Shown: piece by piece, positions 42,745 through 52,423 of the stretch
Numbering within the stretch: position 1 is the stretch's first letter
Layout: every line of letters starts with the position of its first letter
Assembly: GCF_013409595.1 (NCBI RefSeq)
Contig: NZ_JACCBD010000001.1
Coordinates: 1,116,001-1,180,000 of the forward strand
Length of the DNA: 64,000 nucleotides
Origin: Leucobacter aridicollis
Lineage (GTDB): Bacteria; Actinomycetota; Actinomycetes; Actinomycetales; Microbacteriaceae
Reading direction: 5' to 3'
Notes under the pieces: model-generated
What the model saw: the letters and a program-made list of their open reading frames with translations, nothing else
Database searches by the model: none
What the model was told of the DNA's origin: nothing
Made by a program: the position numbers and the translations under genes

Positions 42745-44157
42745 CTAGCCGCTGATGACGTGCGGTTCAGCGACGGCCTGCAACCCGAGCACGCCGAACT
42801 CCCGCCCGTAGCCTGACTGCTTCGCGCCGCCGAACGGGATCATCGGGTGCAGGCCACCGTGCGAGTTGATCCAGGTCGTGCCGGCCTCGAGCCGCGCCGC
42901 GACCTCGAGCGCCTTGGCCCGGTCTGATGACCACACCGAGGATCCGAGACCGACCTCGAGCTCGTTGGCGAGCGCGACCGCCTCGTCGACGTCCGAGTAG
43001 CGGATGATGGGCAGGGCCGGGCCAAACTGCTCCTCGAGCACGAGCTCCTGGTGGGCATCGATGTCGGCGATGAGCGTTGCCGGATAGAAGTTACCGACCG
43101 CCTCGCGGTCTGGGTTTCCGCCGAGCACAACGCGCGCGCCCGAGGCCTTGGCCGACTCGACGAGCCTGTCGACGATGTCGAACTGTGCTCGGTTCTGCAG
43201 CGGGCCGAGCACGTTCTGCTCGTCAAGCCCAACGCCCATCGGCACGGCCGCCGCTACCGCAGCAAGCTCCTCGACCACTGCGTCGTACACAGCATCGTGC
43301 ACGTACAGGCGCTTGAGTGCAGCGCACGTCTGGCCGGTGTTGATGAATGCGCCCCAGAACAGATCCTCAGCGATCGCCTTCGGATCCACGTCCGGCAGCA
43401 CGATCCCCGCGTCGTTCCCACCCAACTCGAGCGTGAGCCGCGTCACGTTCGGCGCCGACGCCTCGATGATGCGCTTGCCGACCGGGGTCGAGCCGGTGAA
43501 CATGATCTTGCCGATCTTGGGGCTGCGCGTGAGTGCATCGCCGACCGTTCGGCCGGGGCCGGGGACAATGTTCAGCACGCCCTCCGGGAGCACCGTGTTC
43601 ATCACGTGCACGAGCGCGAGCACCGACAGCGTCGTGGTCTCCGCCGGCTTGATGACGACGGTATTGCCCATACGCAGCGACGGCGCGATCTGCCAGATCG
43701 AGATCATCATCGGCCAGTTCCAGGGCGAGATCGCTCCCACCACGCCGATCGGGCGGTAGTGCAGTTCGGCGTAGCCCGACTCGTCGTCGACGACAACCTC
43801 GACGGGGAGCGGGGTGTCGGCCGCGGCCCGCGTCCATGCGACGGCGCCACCGACCTCGAATCTCGCATTCGGGCCGTTCAGCGGCTTGCCCTGCTCGCGC
43901 GAGAGCAACTCAGCGAGCGGCTCGGCATGCTCCTCAATCGCGTCGGCCGCCCGGTTCAGGTACTCGCTCCGCGCCTCGTGCCCGAGCGCCGCCCATGCTC
44001 GCTGGGAAGCCTCGGCCCGATCGATCGCCACCTCGAGCGCGGCAACATCGCTGACGGGTGCCTGGCCGATGACGGCGTCGGTCGCGGGATCGCGAACCTC
44101 ACGGCTGTCGCCGCTTGTCGCGGTCACGGCGGCGAGTAGCTCTTCGTAGCTCAACAT
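42745..44157 (-). CDS. Aldehyde dehydrogenase of the amine-oxidase pathway
   Basis: 470 aa from ATG 44157 (GGAGAG upstream). Standard ALDH: SPWNWPMMISIWQIAPSLRMGNTVVIKPAE, general base Glu244 (LTLELGGNDAGIV) and nucleophile Cys278 (INTGQTCAALKRL). Placed 72 bp after the copper amine oxidase and read from the same strand, so it most likely oxidises the aldehyde made by that enzyme, for example 4-hydroxyphenylacetaldehyde or phenylacetaldehyde to the acid (a FeaB-like role). By sequence it is closest to the betaine-aldehyde / gamma-aminobutyraldehyde group, so other amines are possible. Confidence 0.87.
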   Translation of the reverse strand: MLSYEELLAAVTATSGDSREVRDPATDAVIGQAPVSDVAALEVAIDRAEASQRAWAALGHEARSEYLNRAADAIEEHAEPLAELLSREQGKPLNGPNARFEVGGAVAWTRAAADTPLPVEVVVDDESGYAELHYRPIGVVGAISPWNWPMMISIWQIAPSLRMGNTVVIKPAETTTLSVLALVHVMNTVLPEGVLNIVPGPGRTVGDALTRSPKIGKIMFTGSTPVGKRIIEASAPNVTRLTLELGGNDAGIVLPDVDPKAIAEDLFWGAFINTGQTCAALKRLYVHDAVYDAVVEELAAVAAAVPMGVGLDEQNVLGPLQNRAQFDIVDRLVESAKASGARVVLGGNPDREAVGNFYPATLIADIDAHQELVLEEQFGPALPIIRYSDVDEAVALANELEVGLGSSVWSSDRAKALEVAARLEAGTTWINSHGGLHPMIPFGGAKQSGYGREFGVLGLQAVAEPHVISG

Positions 44158-44229
44158 GTATCTCTCCTCTGTGGAAGTGGTGGGGTGGGTACCCGCGTCT
44201 GGACGGGCGTCGAGTCGGGATCCGGGCCG

Positions 44230-46338
44230 CTACGCGCGCGGCTTTCCGCAGGCGCACGCGGTTCCCCCGCAGCGGCAGCTGTCGCCGGCGCAGCAGCCGC
44301 AGCCGCCGCCCGCGCAGCACCCACCGCCGGCCGCGCCGGAGGCGTTAGTGCCGCGCGAGCAGGAGGCCCCGGCGCGCGCGTCGGCGGGCAGGTTCATCGC
44401 CGGGTTCTGGTCGAGGAAGCCGTGCGGCTTGAACCAGAAGCCCGAGTAGTCGACTGGCATGATCGGCCAGTCCTCGGTGCGGGGGATGTGGGTCGGGCCG
44501 AACGAGTGCCAGAGCACGAGGTCTTCGCCGTCGAGCGACCGGTCTGCCGCGGTCCACGCGGGGAGGCCTGCGCCGGGCTCGTGCGCGTTCGGGTAGGAGC
44601 CGGCCGGGTAGAGCTCCTCGGCGTCGTACTGGGTGCCCCAGAGGTGCTTCGTCGCGAAGGTCGCCCGCCCGTGCACGGTGGCCTCGGGCTGCGCCGCGAG
44701 CAGCATCTTGCCCTCGGGGATGAGCCAGTACGCCGTCGGCTTGCCGACGTAGTTCGTACGGTGGGCGGAGCGTACCTCCCACACGCGTGACGTGAGCCCG
44801 TTCGCGATGCGCTGCGCCTCAAGCTCGCTCGTGAGCTGCGTGTTCGTCCAGGTGAATGCGTTGCCGTATGGGTTGTCGGGGCCGGTCGGGATGCCTGCCG
44901 CCTCGATCTCGTGGAGCGTGTTGTCCTCGCCGTCGATCGCGACGTCGAGGCGCGCGCAAAAGATGTGTTGGTGCACGGGGGTGAAGATGCCGGGCGCGAT
45001 CTCGGGGCCGTGCGGGTCGTCGCTGCCGGGGATCCCGGCGCCGGCGAACACGATCCCGGTCGCTTTGGCCTCCATCTGGATCGAGCCGTCGAGGTAGAAG
45101 TACCAGAAGAACCCGTAGTCGTAGTTGCCGATCGTCGTGAAGTAGCTCACGACGAGCCGGCGGCTGCGGCGGGTCTCGGCGTTGCTGGCGAGGTCCGTGT
45201 GCTTCCAGAGGATGCCGTAGTCCTCCTCGTGCATGCAGACGGCCTGCGGGATGACGACGGGGTTGCCGTGGTCGTCGGGCACGAACGCGTCGAAGTAGTG
45301 GATCACGCCGAGGCAGTCGCAGCCGAGCGCGAGCGAGTTCGCGTTCTTGCCGAGCAGGTACTCGCCGGCGTCGAAGTAGCTGATCCAGTGCCGGCTCACC
45401 GAGGTGTCGCCGTACGGCACCACCATTTCGGGGACGCTCGCGCGGGTCGCGACCGAGCGATCCTCATCGCCGTCGCGCCAGGTGACCTGGTTGAGCACGA
45501 GGCCCTCCTGCTGGTTGAACCCGACCCGGAACTTCCAGTTCTCCCATTGCACGAGGCTGCCGTCGACCGAGAACGACGGGCCCTCGGGCTGGGTGATCTC
45601 GATCGGCTTGAGCGAGGTTCGCACCGGGCCCTGCACGTCGAGCGTGTAGTTGCCGTGCTGCTCGGGGACGGGCACGTCGCCCTCGTCGTCAAGCCTGAAG
45701 ACGCGCCGCTCGGTGAGGTCGACGTGCGCGACGAGCCCCTCAATCGGGTGCGCCCACGGGCTGTCGTCCTCCGAGAAGCGGAGATACGTGTGCGAGCGGA
45801 CGATGCGCTTGCCGATCTCGTCCTCGCGCCCGAAGAAGCCAGGGGCAAGCGGCGAGCAGAACGCGAGCTCCATGTGCTCCTCTAGCCCGCGGCGGCGCAT
45901 CGCCGCCTGCCACTCGGGCGACGCCTTCACAATGTCGGCCGCGTCGTCGTACTCCTCAAACAGGTACTGGGGCTGCCCGTACGGGGCCGCACCGTTTGGA
46001 ATGACCTCCAGCGAGTCGACCTCGCCGCGCGTCACCGACACGATCGCTTCCGATGCGACGCCCGTTGAGCGCTCGAGCAGCGTCACCCGAATCCGCCGGT
46101 CCATCGGGTCGCCAGCGCGCCACGCGGCGAGCGCATCCTTCGGGGGATCCACCGGGAGCATCCGGGGCACCCGGGTGTGTTCCGAGAAGTGGCCTGCGTC
46201 GACGAGGATCGCGCGCGCGGCTGCGATCTCGTCGCCGGTCAGCGGGTCCAACGGATGTCTCACCTCGGTCGGCGTCGTGATCCGCTTGCCGTGCGTGTGC
46301 GTGACATCCGGGGCGTGTGAGCCGTGAACGTGCGTCAT
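44230..46338 (-). CDS. Copper-containing primary-amine oxidase with Cys-rich tail
   Basis: 702 aa. Oxidises a primary amine to aldehyde, NH3 and H2O2. TPQ precursor Tyr406 in GNYDYGFFW, catalytic base Asp323 in SYFDAGEYLLG, copper ligands His456 and His458 (TPVHQHIF) and His617 (SFGPTHIPRTEDWP) are all intact. The closest well-studied type is the Arthrobacter phenethylamine/tyramine oxidase (~640 aa). There is no signal peptide. Two unusual ends: five His in the first 16 residues, and after residue 658 a Gly/Ala tail with 10 Cys in 38 residues (660-697) like a metallothionein. The codons carry on in normal GC-rich usage up to TAG 44230, so the tail is not a frameshift product of low quality sequence as far as I can see. 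Upstream of the ALDH and downstream of araC on one strand. Confidence 0.93.
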   Translation of the reverse strand: MTHVHGSHAPDVTHTHGKRITTPTEVRHPLDPLTGDEIAAARAILVDAGHFSEHTRVPRMLPVDPPKDALAAWRAGDPMDRRIRVTLLERSTGVASEAIVSVTRGEVDSLEVIPNGAAPYGQPQYLFEEYDDAADIVKASPEWQAAMRRRGLEEHMELAFCSPLAPGFFGREDEIGKRIVRSHTYLRFSEDDSPWAHPIEGLVAHVDLTERRVFRLDDEGDVPVPEQHGNYTLDVQGPVRTSLKPIEITQPEGPSFSVDGSLVQWENWKFRVGFNQQEGLVLNQVTWRDGDEDRSVATRASVPEMVVPYGDTSVSRHWISYFDAGEYLLGKNANSLALGCDCLGVIHYFDAFVPDDHGNPVVIPQAVCMHEEDYGILWKHTDLASNAETRRSRRLVVSYFTTIGNYDYGFFWYFYLDGSIQMEAKATGIVFAGAGIPGSDDPHGPEIAPGIFTPVHQHIFCARLDVAIDGEDNTLHEIEAAGIPTGPDNPYGNAFTWTNTQLTSELEAQRIANGLTSRVWEVRSAHRTNYVGKPTAYWLIPEGKMLLAAQPEATVHGRATFATKHLWGTQYDAEELYPAGSYPNAHEPGAGLPAWTAADRSLDGEDLVLWHSFGPTHIPRTEDWPIMPVDYSGFWFKPHGFLDQNPAMNLPADARAGASCSRGTNASGAAGGGCCAGGGCGCCAGDSCRCGGTACACGKPRA

Positions 46339-46458
46339 TGAAACCGTCCTTGTCGCCGTTGAGGGAGTGAACCATCCTCAGTATGACAACGGCAAGGCGG
46401 GGCGTCTTGCGCGTGCGCGCAGCGGCGTTGACGCGCGGTGATCGAAGTTGCCCGCGGG

Positions 46459-47394
46459 CTACGCGACGCGAAACTCCCGCGGCGAGACGCCATAGGTGGC
46501 CTTGAACACGCGGCTGAAGTGCGCGGCGTCGCCGAAGCCCCACTTCATCGCGATCGCGGCGACCGTCCGATCCGCGAGCGCTGGGTCGCGCAGATCGGCG
46601 CGCGACCGCTCGAGCCGGCGATCCCTGATCCAACTCGAGACCGTGGTATCTGCGGTGCGGAACAGGACGTGGAGGTGGCGCTTGGAGATGTAGTGCGCGG
46701 CGGCGATCGACCCGGGGGAGAGCTCCGGAGAGCCGAGGTGTTCGTCGATGTACCCGCAGATGCGCTGCAGCAGGAGCTGGTGCGGATCCCGCTGCGCGGG
46801 CGACGCGTCGAGCACGTCGGCGAACAGCGTGCCGAGCAGGTCGAGGCTGGTGTGAGCGAGTTTCGCGCGGACGCCCTCGGGGAGCGGAGCGAGCTGGCTC
46901 GGGAACTGCGACAGGTAGCTCGAGACGATCGGCAGCAGTCCCGGGTGTTCGTCAGCAAGCGGGGCCGCGATGAGCTGATCTGTGAGCGCGGGCGGGAGGT
47001 CGAGCCTGTCCTTCGGGAACATCACGATGAGCGTCTTGAACGCGTCATCGAACTCGAGCGTGTACGGGCGGGACGTGTCGTAGATCGCGAGGTCACCAGC
47101 CTGGATGACGATCTCGCGGCCGTCTTGGACGAGGTGCCCGCACCCTGAGAGCATCAAGCTCACCTTGTAGAACCCCGATCCGCCGTCCGCAATGCTCGCG
47201 GTGGTGCGGTGCACGACGTGCGGGCGCGCCGCGATCTCCGTGAACGCGATGCCGTCGGTGTCGATCGAGGCCATGCTCGCGCTGAACGGGGCGCCGCGCC
47301 GCTCGCGCTCTCGCGTGATTTCCAGCGGTACGAACGAACTCGAAACCATGCCTCGGAAGGCTCCGAGGCTCTCCACGACGGTGTGCCCACTCAT
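46459..47394 (-). CDS. AraC-family regulator, FeaR-like
   Basis: 311 aa from ATG 47394; GTG 47403 is an alternative. The N-terminal sensor half has ADGGSGFYKVSLMLSGCGHLVQDGREIVIQAGDLAIYDTSRPYTLEF, a cupin-type AraC-binding-like region as in FeaR/AraC_binding_2. The C-terminal DNA-binding half has AAAHYISKRHLHVLFRTADTTVSSWIRDRRLERSRADL and WGFGDAAHFSRVFKATYGVSPREFR. It stands upstream of the amine oxidase with a 120-bp gap on the same strand. Activation of the amine oxidase/dehydrogenase pair by the aromatic amine or its aldehyde is the likely role, by analogy with E. coli feaR. Confidence 0.87.
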   Translation of the reverse strand: MSGHTVVESLGAFRGMVSSSFVPLEITRERERRGAPFSASMASIDTDGIAFTEIAARPHVVHRTTASIADGGSGFYKVSLMLSGCGHLVQDGREIVIQAGDLAIYDTSRPYTLEFDDAFKTLIVMFPKDRLDLPPALTDQLIAAPLADEHPGLLPIVSSYLSQFPSQLAPLPEGVRAKLAHTSLDLLGTLFADVLDASPAQRDPHQLLLQRICGYIDEHLGSPELSPGSIAAAHYISKRHLHVLFRTADTTVSSWIRDRRLERSRADLRDPALADRTVAAIAMKWGFGDAAHFSRVFKATYGVSPREFRVA

Positions 47395-47473
47395 GACGCA
47401 CACACTACTCGGAAATTCTCGAATGCCAACCCGCGTGATCGCGACATGGGCGCGCAGGCGGCCCGACCGGGCC

Positions 47474-48850
47474 TCACCCGTAGACGGCTCCGGGGTTGAG
47501 GATGCCCGCTGGGTCGAGCGCGCGCTTCACGCGCCGATTGAGCTCCATGACATCGGGCCCCAGGTAGTCCGCGAGCCACGGCTGCTTCATCCTGCCGACG
47601 CCGTGCTCGCCGGTGATGGTGCCGCCGAGCCGAATCGCGAGGTCCATGACCTCGCCGAACGCGAGGTCAGCTCGCGCGCACTGCGCGGGGTCGCCGGGAT
47701 CGGTCACGATGAGCGGGTGGGTGTTGCCGTCTCCGGCGTGGGCGACGACCGCGATGGGGACGTCGCGGCGGGCGGAGATGTCGCTGATCCCCGAGACCAG
47801 GTCGCCGAGTCGCGGCAGTGGCACCCCGACATCCTCGAGGAGAAGCGTGCCGCGGCGTTCCACCGCCGGGATCGCGATGCGCCGTGCGACGGCAAAGGCC
47901 TCGCCCTCCTCCGGATCCGACGTCGCGAAACACTCCGACGCGCCGGCGGCCGTGCAGATCTCGGCCACGCGCTCGATGAGCCGCGCGGCGTGCTCGCCCG
48001 GCTCGTCGCACTGGACAACGAGCATGGCCGCCGCGTCCCGGTCGAGGCCCATCCGGGTCTCGTCCTCGACCGCGCCGATCGTCTCCTGGTCCATGAACTC
48101 GAGCATCGCCGGGCGCATCTCGGCGGTGATGCCGAGGACCGCCGCGGTCGCGGAGGCGAGGGCGGGAAATGCCGCGACGAGCGTGGTCCGCGCCTCCTGG
48201 GCGGGGATGAGCCGCAGTGTCACCTCGGTGATGACGCCAAGCGTGCCCTCGCTCCCGACAAACAGCTTGGTGAGCGAGAGGCCGGCGACGTCTTTCAGCC
48301 TTGGCCCGCCGAGCGTCACCGCGCTGCCGTCGGCGAGCACGACCGTCATGCCGAGTACGTAGTCGGTCGTGACCCCGTACTTCACGCAGCATAGCCCGCC
48401 GGCGTTCGTCGCGACGTTGCCGCCGATCGAGCAGAACTCGAACGACGACGGATCCGGCGGGTACCAGAGCCCGTGCGCGGCTGCCGCGGCCTTCACCTCA
48501 GCGTTGAGCGCACCGGGCTCCGCGGTCGCGGTGCGGGTGGCAGGATCGATCTCGATCGAACGCATTCGGTCGAGCGACAGCACAATGCCGCCCGCCACCG
48601 CGGAACTCCCGCCCGACAATCCTGACCCGGCGCCGCGCGGAACGACGGGGATGCCGGCCGCCCCGGCGATCCTGATCGCCTGCTGGACCTCGGCCGTCGA
48701 CGACGCCCGAACGACCGCGAGCGGGACCCCGGCGTTGGGGTCGCGAGCGCGATCCCACCGGTAGGCGTCCATCGCGGGCGGGTCGGTGACGAGCGACTCC
48801 GGCGGGAGCGCGGTCGCGAGGGCTTCGAGTGTGTCGGCTGCGTGCGTCAT
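47474..48850 (-). CDS. glcD: FAD-linked oxidase, glycolate/D-lactate dehydrogenase (GlcD) type
   Basis: 458 aa. ATG 48850 has GGAAGG about eight bases upstream. N-terminal FAD-binding_4 domain (VVRASSTAEVQQAIRIAGAAGIPVVPRGAGSGLSGGS; SSFEFCSIGGNVATNAGGL; LFVGSEGTLGVITEVTLRL), C-terminal FAD-oxidase_C domain with VAHAGDGNTHPLIV and GTITGEHGVGRMK. Members oxidise glycolate, D-lactate or D-2-hydroxyglutarate. Next to IclR and malate synthase G, glycolate to glyoxylate is the best reading. The E. coli enzyme also needs GlcE and GlcF; none are found here, so it may be a one-subunit dehydrogenase with another acceptor. Confidence 0.85.
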   Translation of the reverse strand: MTHAADTLEALATALPPESLVTDPPAMDAYRWDRARDPNAGVPLAVVRASSTAEVQQAIRIAGAAGIPVVPRGAGSGLSGGSSAVAGGIVLSLDRMRSIEIDPATRTATAEPGALNAEVKAAAAAHGLWYPPDPSSFEFCSIGGNVATNAGGLCCVKYGVTTDYVLGMTVVLADGSAVTLGGPRLKDVAGLSLTKLFVGSEGTLGVITEVTLRLIPAQEARTTLVAAFPALASATAAVLGITAEMRPAMLEFMDQETIGAVEDETRMGLDRDAAAMLVVQCDEPGEHAARLIERVAEICTAAGASECFATSDPEEGEAFAVARRIAIPAVERRGTLLLEDVGVPLPRLGDLVSGISDISARRDVPIAVVAHAGDGNTHPLIVTDPGDPAQCARADLAFGEVMDLAIRLGGTITGEHGVGRMKQPWLADYLGPDVMELNRRVKRALDPAGILNPGAVYG

Positions 48851-48950
48851 TGAACTGCCTTCCATCGTCGGACTCCGGTGTCCGTGCCGGAGTGGGGCCG
48901 GTTGCGACGGGATGGTAGCAGGCCGCGGTGTGTGCCCGATCCGGATCTCG

Positions 48951-49826
48951 CTAGCGCGCGGCCCCGCTCAGACGGGCAGCCGCGCCCTGCAACGCCTCGA
49001 CGACGCGGGGCACCATGTCGTCCGTGATCCGCGCGGCGGGACCCGAGACGGACAGCGCCGCCGGAGGGTTCGACCCGGGAACGGCGACAGCGATGCAGCG
49101 GACGCCGACCTCGCGCTCGCCGTCGTCGAGCGCGTAGCCGCGCCCGCGGGTCTCTCGCAGTTCGCGCAGCAGATCCGCAACCGTCGTGCGCGTCGTCTCG
49201 GTGTACCGGGGGAGCCCCGTGACCTCGAGGATCGCCCGGACGCGTGCCTCGCTCAACGTCGCAAGCATGGCCTTGCCCGCGCCCGCGGCGTGCGGCAGGA
49301 CCCGTCGACCGACCTCGGTGAACATGCGCATCTGGTGACGTGACTGCTGCTGGGCGACGTAGACGGCGTTGGTACCGTCGAGCACGACGAGGTTCGCGGT
49401 CTCCTGCGACAGCTCCTCGAGGTCGCGCAGCAGCGGCTGCGCGCGCACGGCGAGCTCCGGGGCAGCGCGATTGCCGAGAGCGATGAGGCCCGGACCGAGG
49501 CCGTACTCCCTGGCCGCCGTCTGCCGCGTGTAGCCGAGACCCTGCATCGTCTTGAGGAGCCGGTGCGCGGTGGGCTGCGCGAGACCCGTGCGCTCGGCGA
49601 TGGTCTGCAGCGATAGTGGCTCGGCCGCGTCCGCGAGGGACTCGAGGAGCGCGAACGCGCGCGCCACGGACTGCACGTGGCCCGAGGATGCTGGCTCGCG
49701 CTGTGCCGGCTCGTGCTCCGCGCGCCCGTGCTGCGCTGGCGCGTGCCGTGCTGGCTCGGTGTCCGCCGTCTCGTGCTCCGCCGAGCGGTCGGTGTGCTCG
49801 CGATCCTGTCCCGTCATGAATTCCAT
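48951..49826 (-). CDS. IclR-family regulator of the glyoxylate genes
   Basis: 291 aa from ATG 49826, or 288 aa from ATG 49817; the operator-like palindromes overlap both. A hydrophilic N-terminal tail of ~50 residues has repeated His/Glu/Pro/Ala units ([17 protein letters not shown]). It is followed by the winged helix ([48 protein letters not shown]) and effector domain ([38 protein letters not shown]). It is divergent from malate synthase G and next to GlcD, which fits a glyoxylate- or glycolate-responsive role, like GclR/IclR types. Confidence 0.87.
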   Translation of the reverse strand: MEFMTGQDREHTDRSAEHETADTEPARHAPAQHGRAEHEPAQREPASSGHVQSVARAFALLESLADAAEPLSLQTIAERTGLAQPTAHRLLKTMQGLGYTRQTAAREYGLGPGLIALGNRAAPELAVRAQPLLRDLEELSQETANLVVLDGTNAVYVAQQQSRHQMRMFTEVGRRVLPHAAGAGKAMLATLSEARVRAILEVTGLPRYTETTRTTVADLLRELRETRGRGYALDDGEREVGVRCIAVAVPGSNPPAALSVSGPAARITDDMVPRVVEALQGAAARLSGAAR

Positions 49827-49845
49827 GATACGGAATTGCGATTCC
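49821..49845. promoter_or_regulatory. Overlapping palindromes, candidate IclR operator
   Basis: TTCC-ATGATAC-GGAA (49821-49835) overlaps GGAAT-TGCG-ATTCC (49832-49845, perfect 5-4-5). Both centre between the IclR start and the glcB start, in the divergent region, and resemble IclR-type TTCC...GGAA operators. Confidence 0.6.
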
Positions 49846-49926
49846 AAAACAAGGGCTAGACCCCTAGTGTGGGGGCTGGGGCGAGCACGCCCCATGTCAA
49901 CGCCGCCTACCGAGGAGACCACCCCA

Positions 49927-52110
49927 ATGATCCCCACCGAAACCCGCGCAGGGCTTTCCGTCGCGACCCCGATTGTCGAGTTTGCTCAGGAGGCGCTCGC
50001 CGCGGACCGCGCCGCCGGTGGCACGGTCTCGGACGAAGCATTCTGGGACGGGGTCGCTGCGATCCTCGCCGATCTCACCCCCGAGAACGAGGCGCTGCTT
50101 GCGCGCCGCGACGAGCTCCAGGCGACGCTCGACGACTACCACGCCGCGAACCCGGGCCAGCCCGATCCGGCGCCCTACCGCGCCTTCCTCACGGAGATCG
50201 GCTATCTCGAGCAGGAGCCCGCGAACGTGGCGATCGCCACCGACCGCGTGGACCCTGAGATCGCAGTGCTCGCGGGCCCGCAGCTCGTCGTCCCGTTGCT
50301 CAACGCCCGCTTCGCGCTGAACGCCGTCAACGCGCGCTGGGGCTCGCTCTACGACGCCCTCTACGGCACCGACGCGATCTCGCGCGACGGTGACCTCGCG
50401 CCGGGGACCGGGTACAACGCGGCGCGCGGGGCGGCGGTCATCGCAGAGGGGCGGCGGTTCCTCGATGCGCACGTGGCGCTCGCGGTCGGCTCCCACACCA
50501 ACGCAACCGGGTACGCGGTCGTCGACGGCGCCCTCACCGTCGCGCTGAACGACGGCAGCACGAGTGGGCTCGCCGACCCCGCCGCGTTCGCCGGCTACCG
50601 GGGTGACGCGGCCGCGCCGGATCGCGTGCTGCTCACCCACAACGGACTACACATCGACATCGTTGTCGACCGGACCGGCACGAACGGCCAGGCCGACGCC
50701 GCAGGCATCGACGACATCGAGCTCGAGTCCGCGCTCACCACCATCATGGACCTCGAGGACTCGGTCGCTGCGGTCGACGCCGACGACAAGGCGCTCGGGT
50801 ACCGGAACTGGCGCGGCCTCATGGACGGCACGCTCGCTGAGCAGGTCACGAAGGGCGGCGAAACTTTCACCCGCAGCGCGAACCCCGACCGCGAGTACAC
50901 GGCGCCGGACGGCGGGACGCTCACATTGCCTGGTCGCTCGCTGCTGTTCGTCCGCAACGTGGGCCACCTCATGCGCACCCCGGCCGTCCACGATGCGGCG
51001 GGGGCTGAGGTGTTCGAGGGCATCCTCGACGCGGTCATGACCGCCGTCGGATCGCTCGTCGAGCTGCGCGGGCCGGCGGCCGGGCGCAACTCGCGCGCCG
51101 GCTCAATGTACATCGTGAAGCCGAAAATGCACGGCTCGGCAGAGGTCGTCTTTGCTGCGAAGCTCTTCGGCCGGGTCGAGGAGCTGCTGGGCCTGCCAGC
51201 GAACACCCTGAAGATCGGCATCATGGACGAGGAGCGCCGCACCTCGGCGAATCTCGCCGCGTGCATCGCCGCGGCAAGCGACCGCGTCGTGTTCATCAAC
51301 ACCGGGTTCCTCGACCGGACGGGCGACGAGATCCACACCTCGATGCGTGCGGGAGCGATGCTGCCGAAGGGTGCGATCCGCGAACAGCCGTGGCTGCCGA
51401 CGTACGAGGCGCGCAACGTCGCGATCGGCGTGGAGTGCGGCCTCGACGGGCGCGCGCAGATCGGCAAGGGCATGTGGGCAATGCCCGACCTCATGGCCGC
51501 GATGCTCGAGCAGAAGATTGGGCACGTGCGCGCCGGTGCCTCGACGGCGTGGGTGCCGTCGCCGACCGCCGCGACGCTGCACGCGCTGCACTACCACCAG
51601 CAGGACGCCTTCGTTGCGCGCCACGGGCTGCCCGAGCTGCCGGCTGATAGCCTGGGCGAGCTCCTCACGATCCCGCTCGCTCCCGAGGGCGCGCTCACCC
51701 CGGAGATCGTCGCGACAGAGCTTGAGAACAACGTGCAGTCGATCCTCGGGTACGTCGTGCGCTGGATCGATCAGGGTGTCGGCTGCTCGAAGGTGCCCGA
51801 TATCCACGACGTTGGACTCATGGAGGACCGCGCGACGCTGCGAATCTCGAGCCAGCTACTCGCGAACTGGCTGCTGCACGGCGTCATCACCGAAGACGAG
51901 ATCGATGCGGCGCTCGCCAAATGCGCCGTCATCGTAGACCGGCAGAACGCCGCGGACGCGACCTACGAGCCGCTCGCGGGCGGCGCGGGGACGGCGTACG
52001 AGGCGGCTCGCCGGCTCATCCTCGAGGGCACGACGCAGCCGAACGGCTACACCGAGCCGCTGCTGCACGCGCTGCGGCTGCGGAAGAAGGCGGAGCTCGC
52101 GGGAGCGTAG
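49927..52110 (+). CDS. glcB: Malate synthase G
   Basis: 727 aa (E. coli MSG is 723). ATG 49927 has GAGGAG nine bases upstream. Condenses glyoxylate with acetyl-CoA to malate. Conserved parts: [18 protein letters not shown], the Mg2+/glyoxylate site [51 protein letters not shown] and the C-terminal [23 protein letters not shown]. The catalytic Asp should lie in the [19 protein letters not shown] region (the PDI part is close to E. coli Asp631). Divergent from its presumed IclR regulator. It gives the cell a route from glyoxylate, made by the GlcD-like oxidase or by purine/amine catabolism, to the TCA cycle. Confidence 0.96.
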   Translation: MIPTETRAGLSVATPIVEFAQEALAADRAAGGTVSDEAFWDGVAAILADLTPENEALLARRDELQATLDDYHAANPGQPDPAPYRAFLTEIGYLEQEPANVAIATDRVDPEIAVLAGPQLVVPLLNARFALNAVNARWGSLYDALYGTDAISRDGDLAPGTGYNAARGAAVIAEGRRFLDAHVALAVGSHTNATGYAVVDGALTVALNDGSTSGLADPAAFAGYRGDAAAPDRVLLTHNGLHIDIVVDRTGTNGQADAAGIDDIELESALTTIMDLEDSVAAVDADDKALGYRNWRGLMDGTLAEQVTKGGETFTRSANPDREYTAPDGGTLTLPGRSLLFVRNVGHLMRTPAVHDAAGAEVFEGILDAVMTAVGSLVELRGPAAGRNSRAGSMYIVKPKMHGSAEVVFAAKLFGRVEELLGLPANTLKIGIMDEERRTSANLAACIAAASDRVVFINTGFLDRTGDEIHTSMRAGAMLPKGAIREQPWLPTYEARNVAIGVECGLDGRAQIGKGMWAMPDLMAAMLEQKIGHVRAGASTAWVPSPTAATLHALHYHQQDAFVARHGLPELPADSLGELLTIPLAPEGALTPEIVATELENNVQSILGYVVRWIDQGVGCSKVPDIHDVGLMEDRATLRISSQLLANWLLHGVITEDEIDAALAKCAVIVDRQNAADATYEPLAGGAGTAYEAARRLILEGTTQPNGYTEPLLHALRLRKKAELAGA

Positions 52111-52140
52111 CCCAGAGTCTGCTGGCAAACGGTGGTCGGC

Positions 52141-52173
52141 GGCCCCGCACCCTCTTTGTGGGGGTGCGGGGCC
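52141..52173 (+). terminator. Terminator after glcB
   Basis: Perfect 12-bp arms GGCCCCGCACCC / GGGTGCGGGGCC around a short loop (TCTTTGTGG), 30 bp past the glcB stop. Confidence 0.85.
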
Positions 52174-52423
52174 GTCGCCTTGCGGGTGGGCTGGCCTGAA
52201 TATGTCTCCTGACCTGGAGTTCTATTGAGGGCTGCCCGTGCGGGGCCGGCGGGTCATTGGCCCCAGCGTCGGTGCGGATGCGGAGGAATGCGCGGGCGAC
52301 GACTGTGGGGAATTTGCGCTGCGATGCGGCACGGCGGCGCGGAATCCTGTAGGGTGAACCGCGAGCTGTGGTGTTCAATTACCGCACACGCTGTTCACTA
52401 AACGACAAAGGAGTCCTCTGGGT
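52174..52423. promoter_or_regulatory. Promoter region of the MHS transporter gene
   Basis: 250 bp without a gene. A TAGGGT -10 box (52350-52355) lies ~70 bp before the start, then a leader with the strong Shine-Dalgarno AAAGGAG (52407-52413). No clear -35 box or operator is seen; the first ~130 bp look featureless. Confidence 0.5.
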
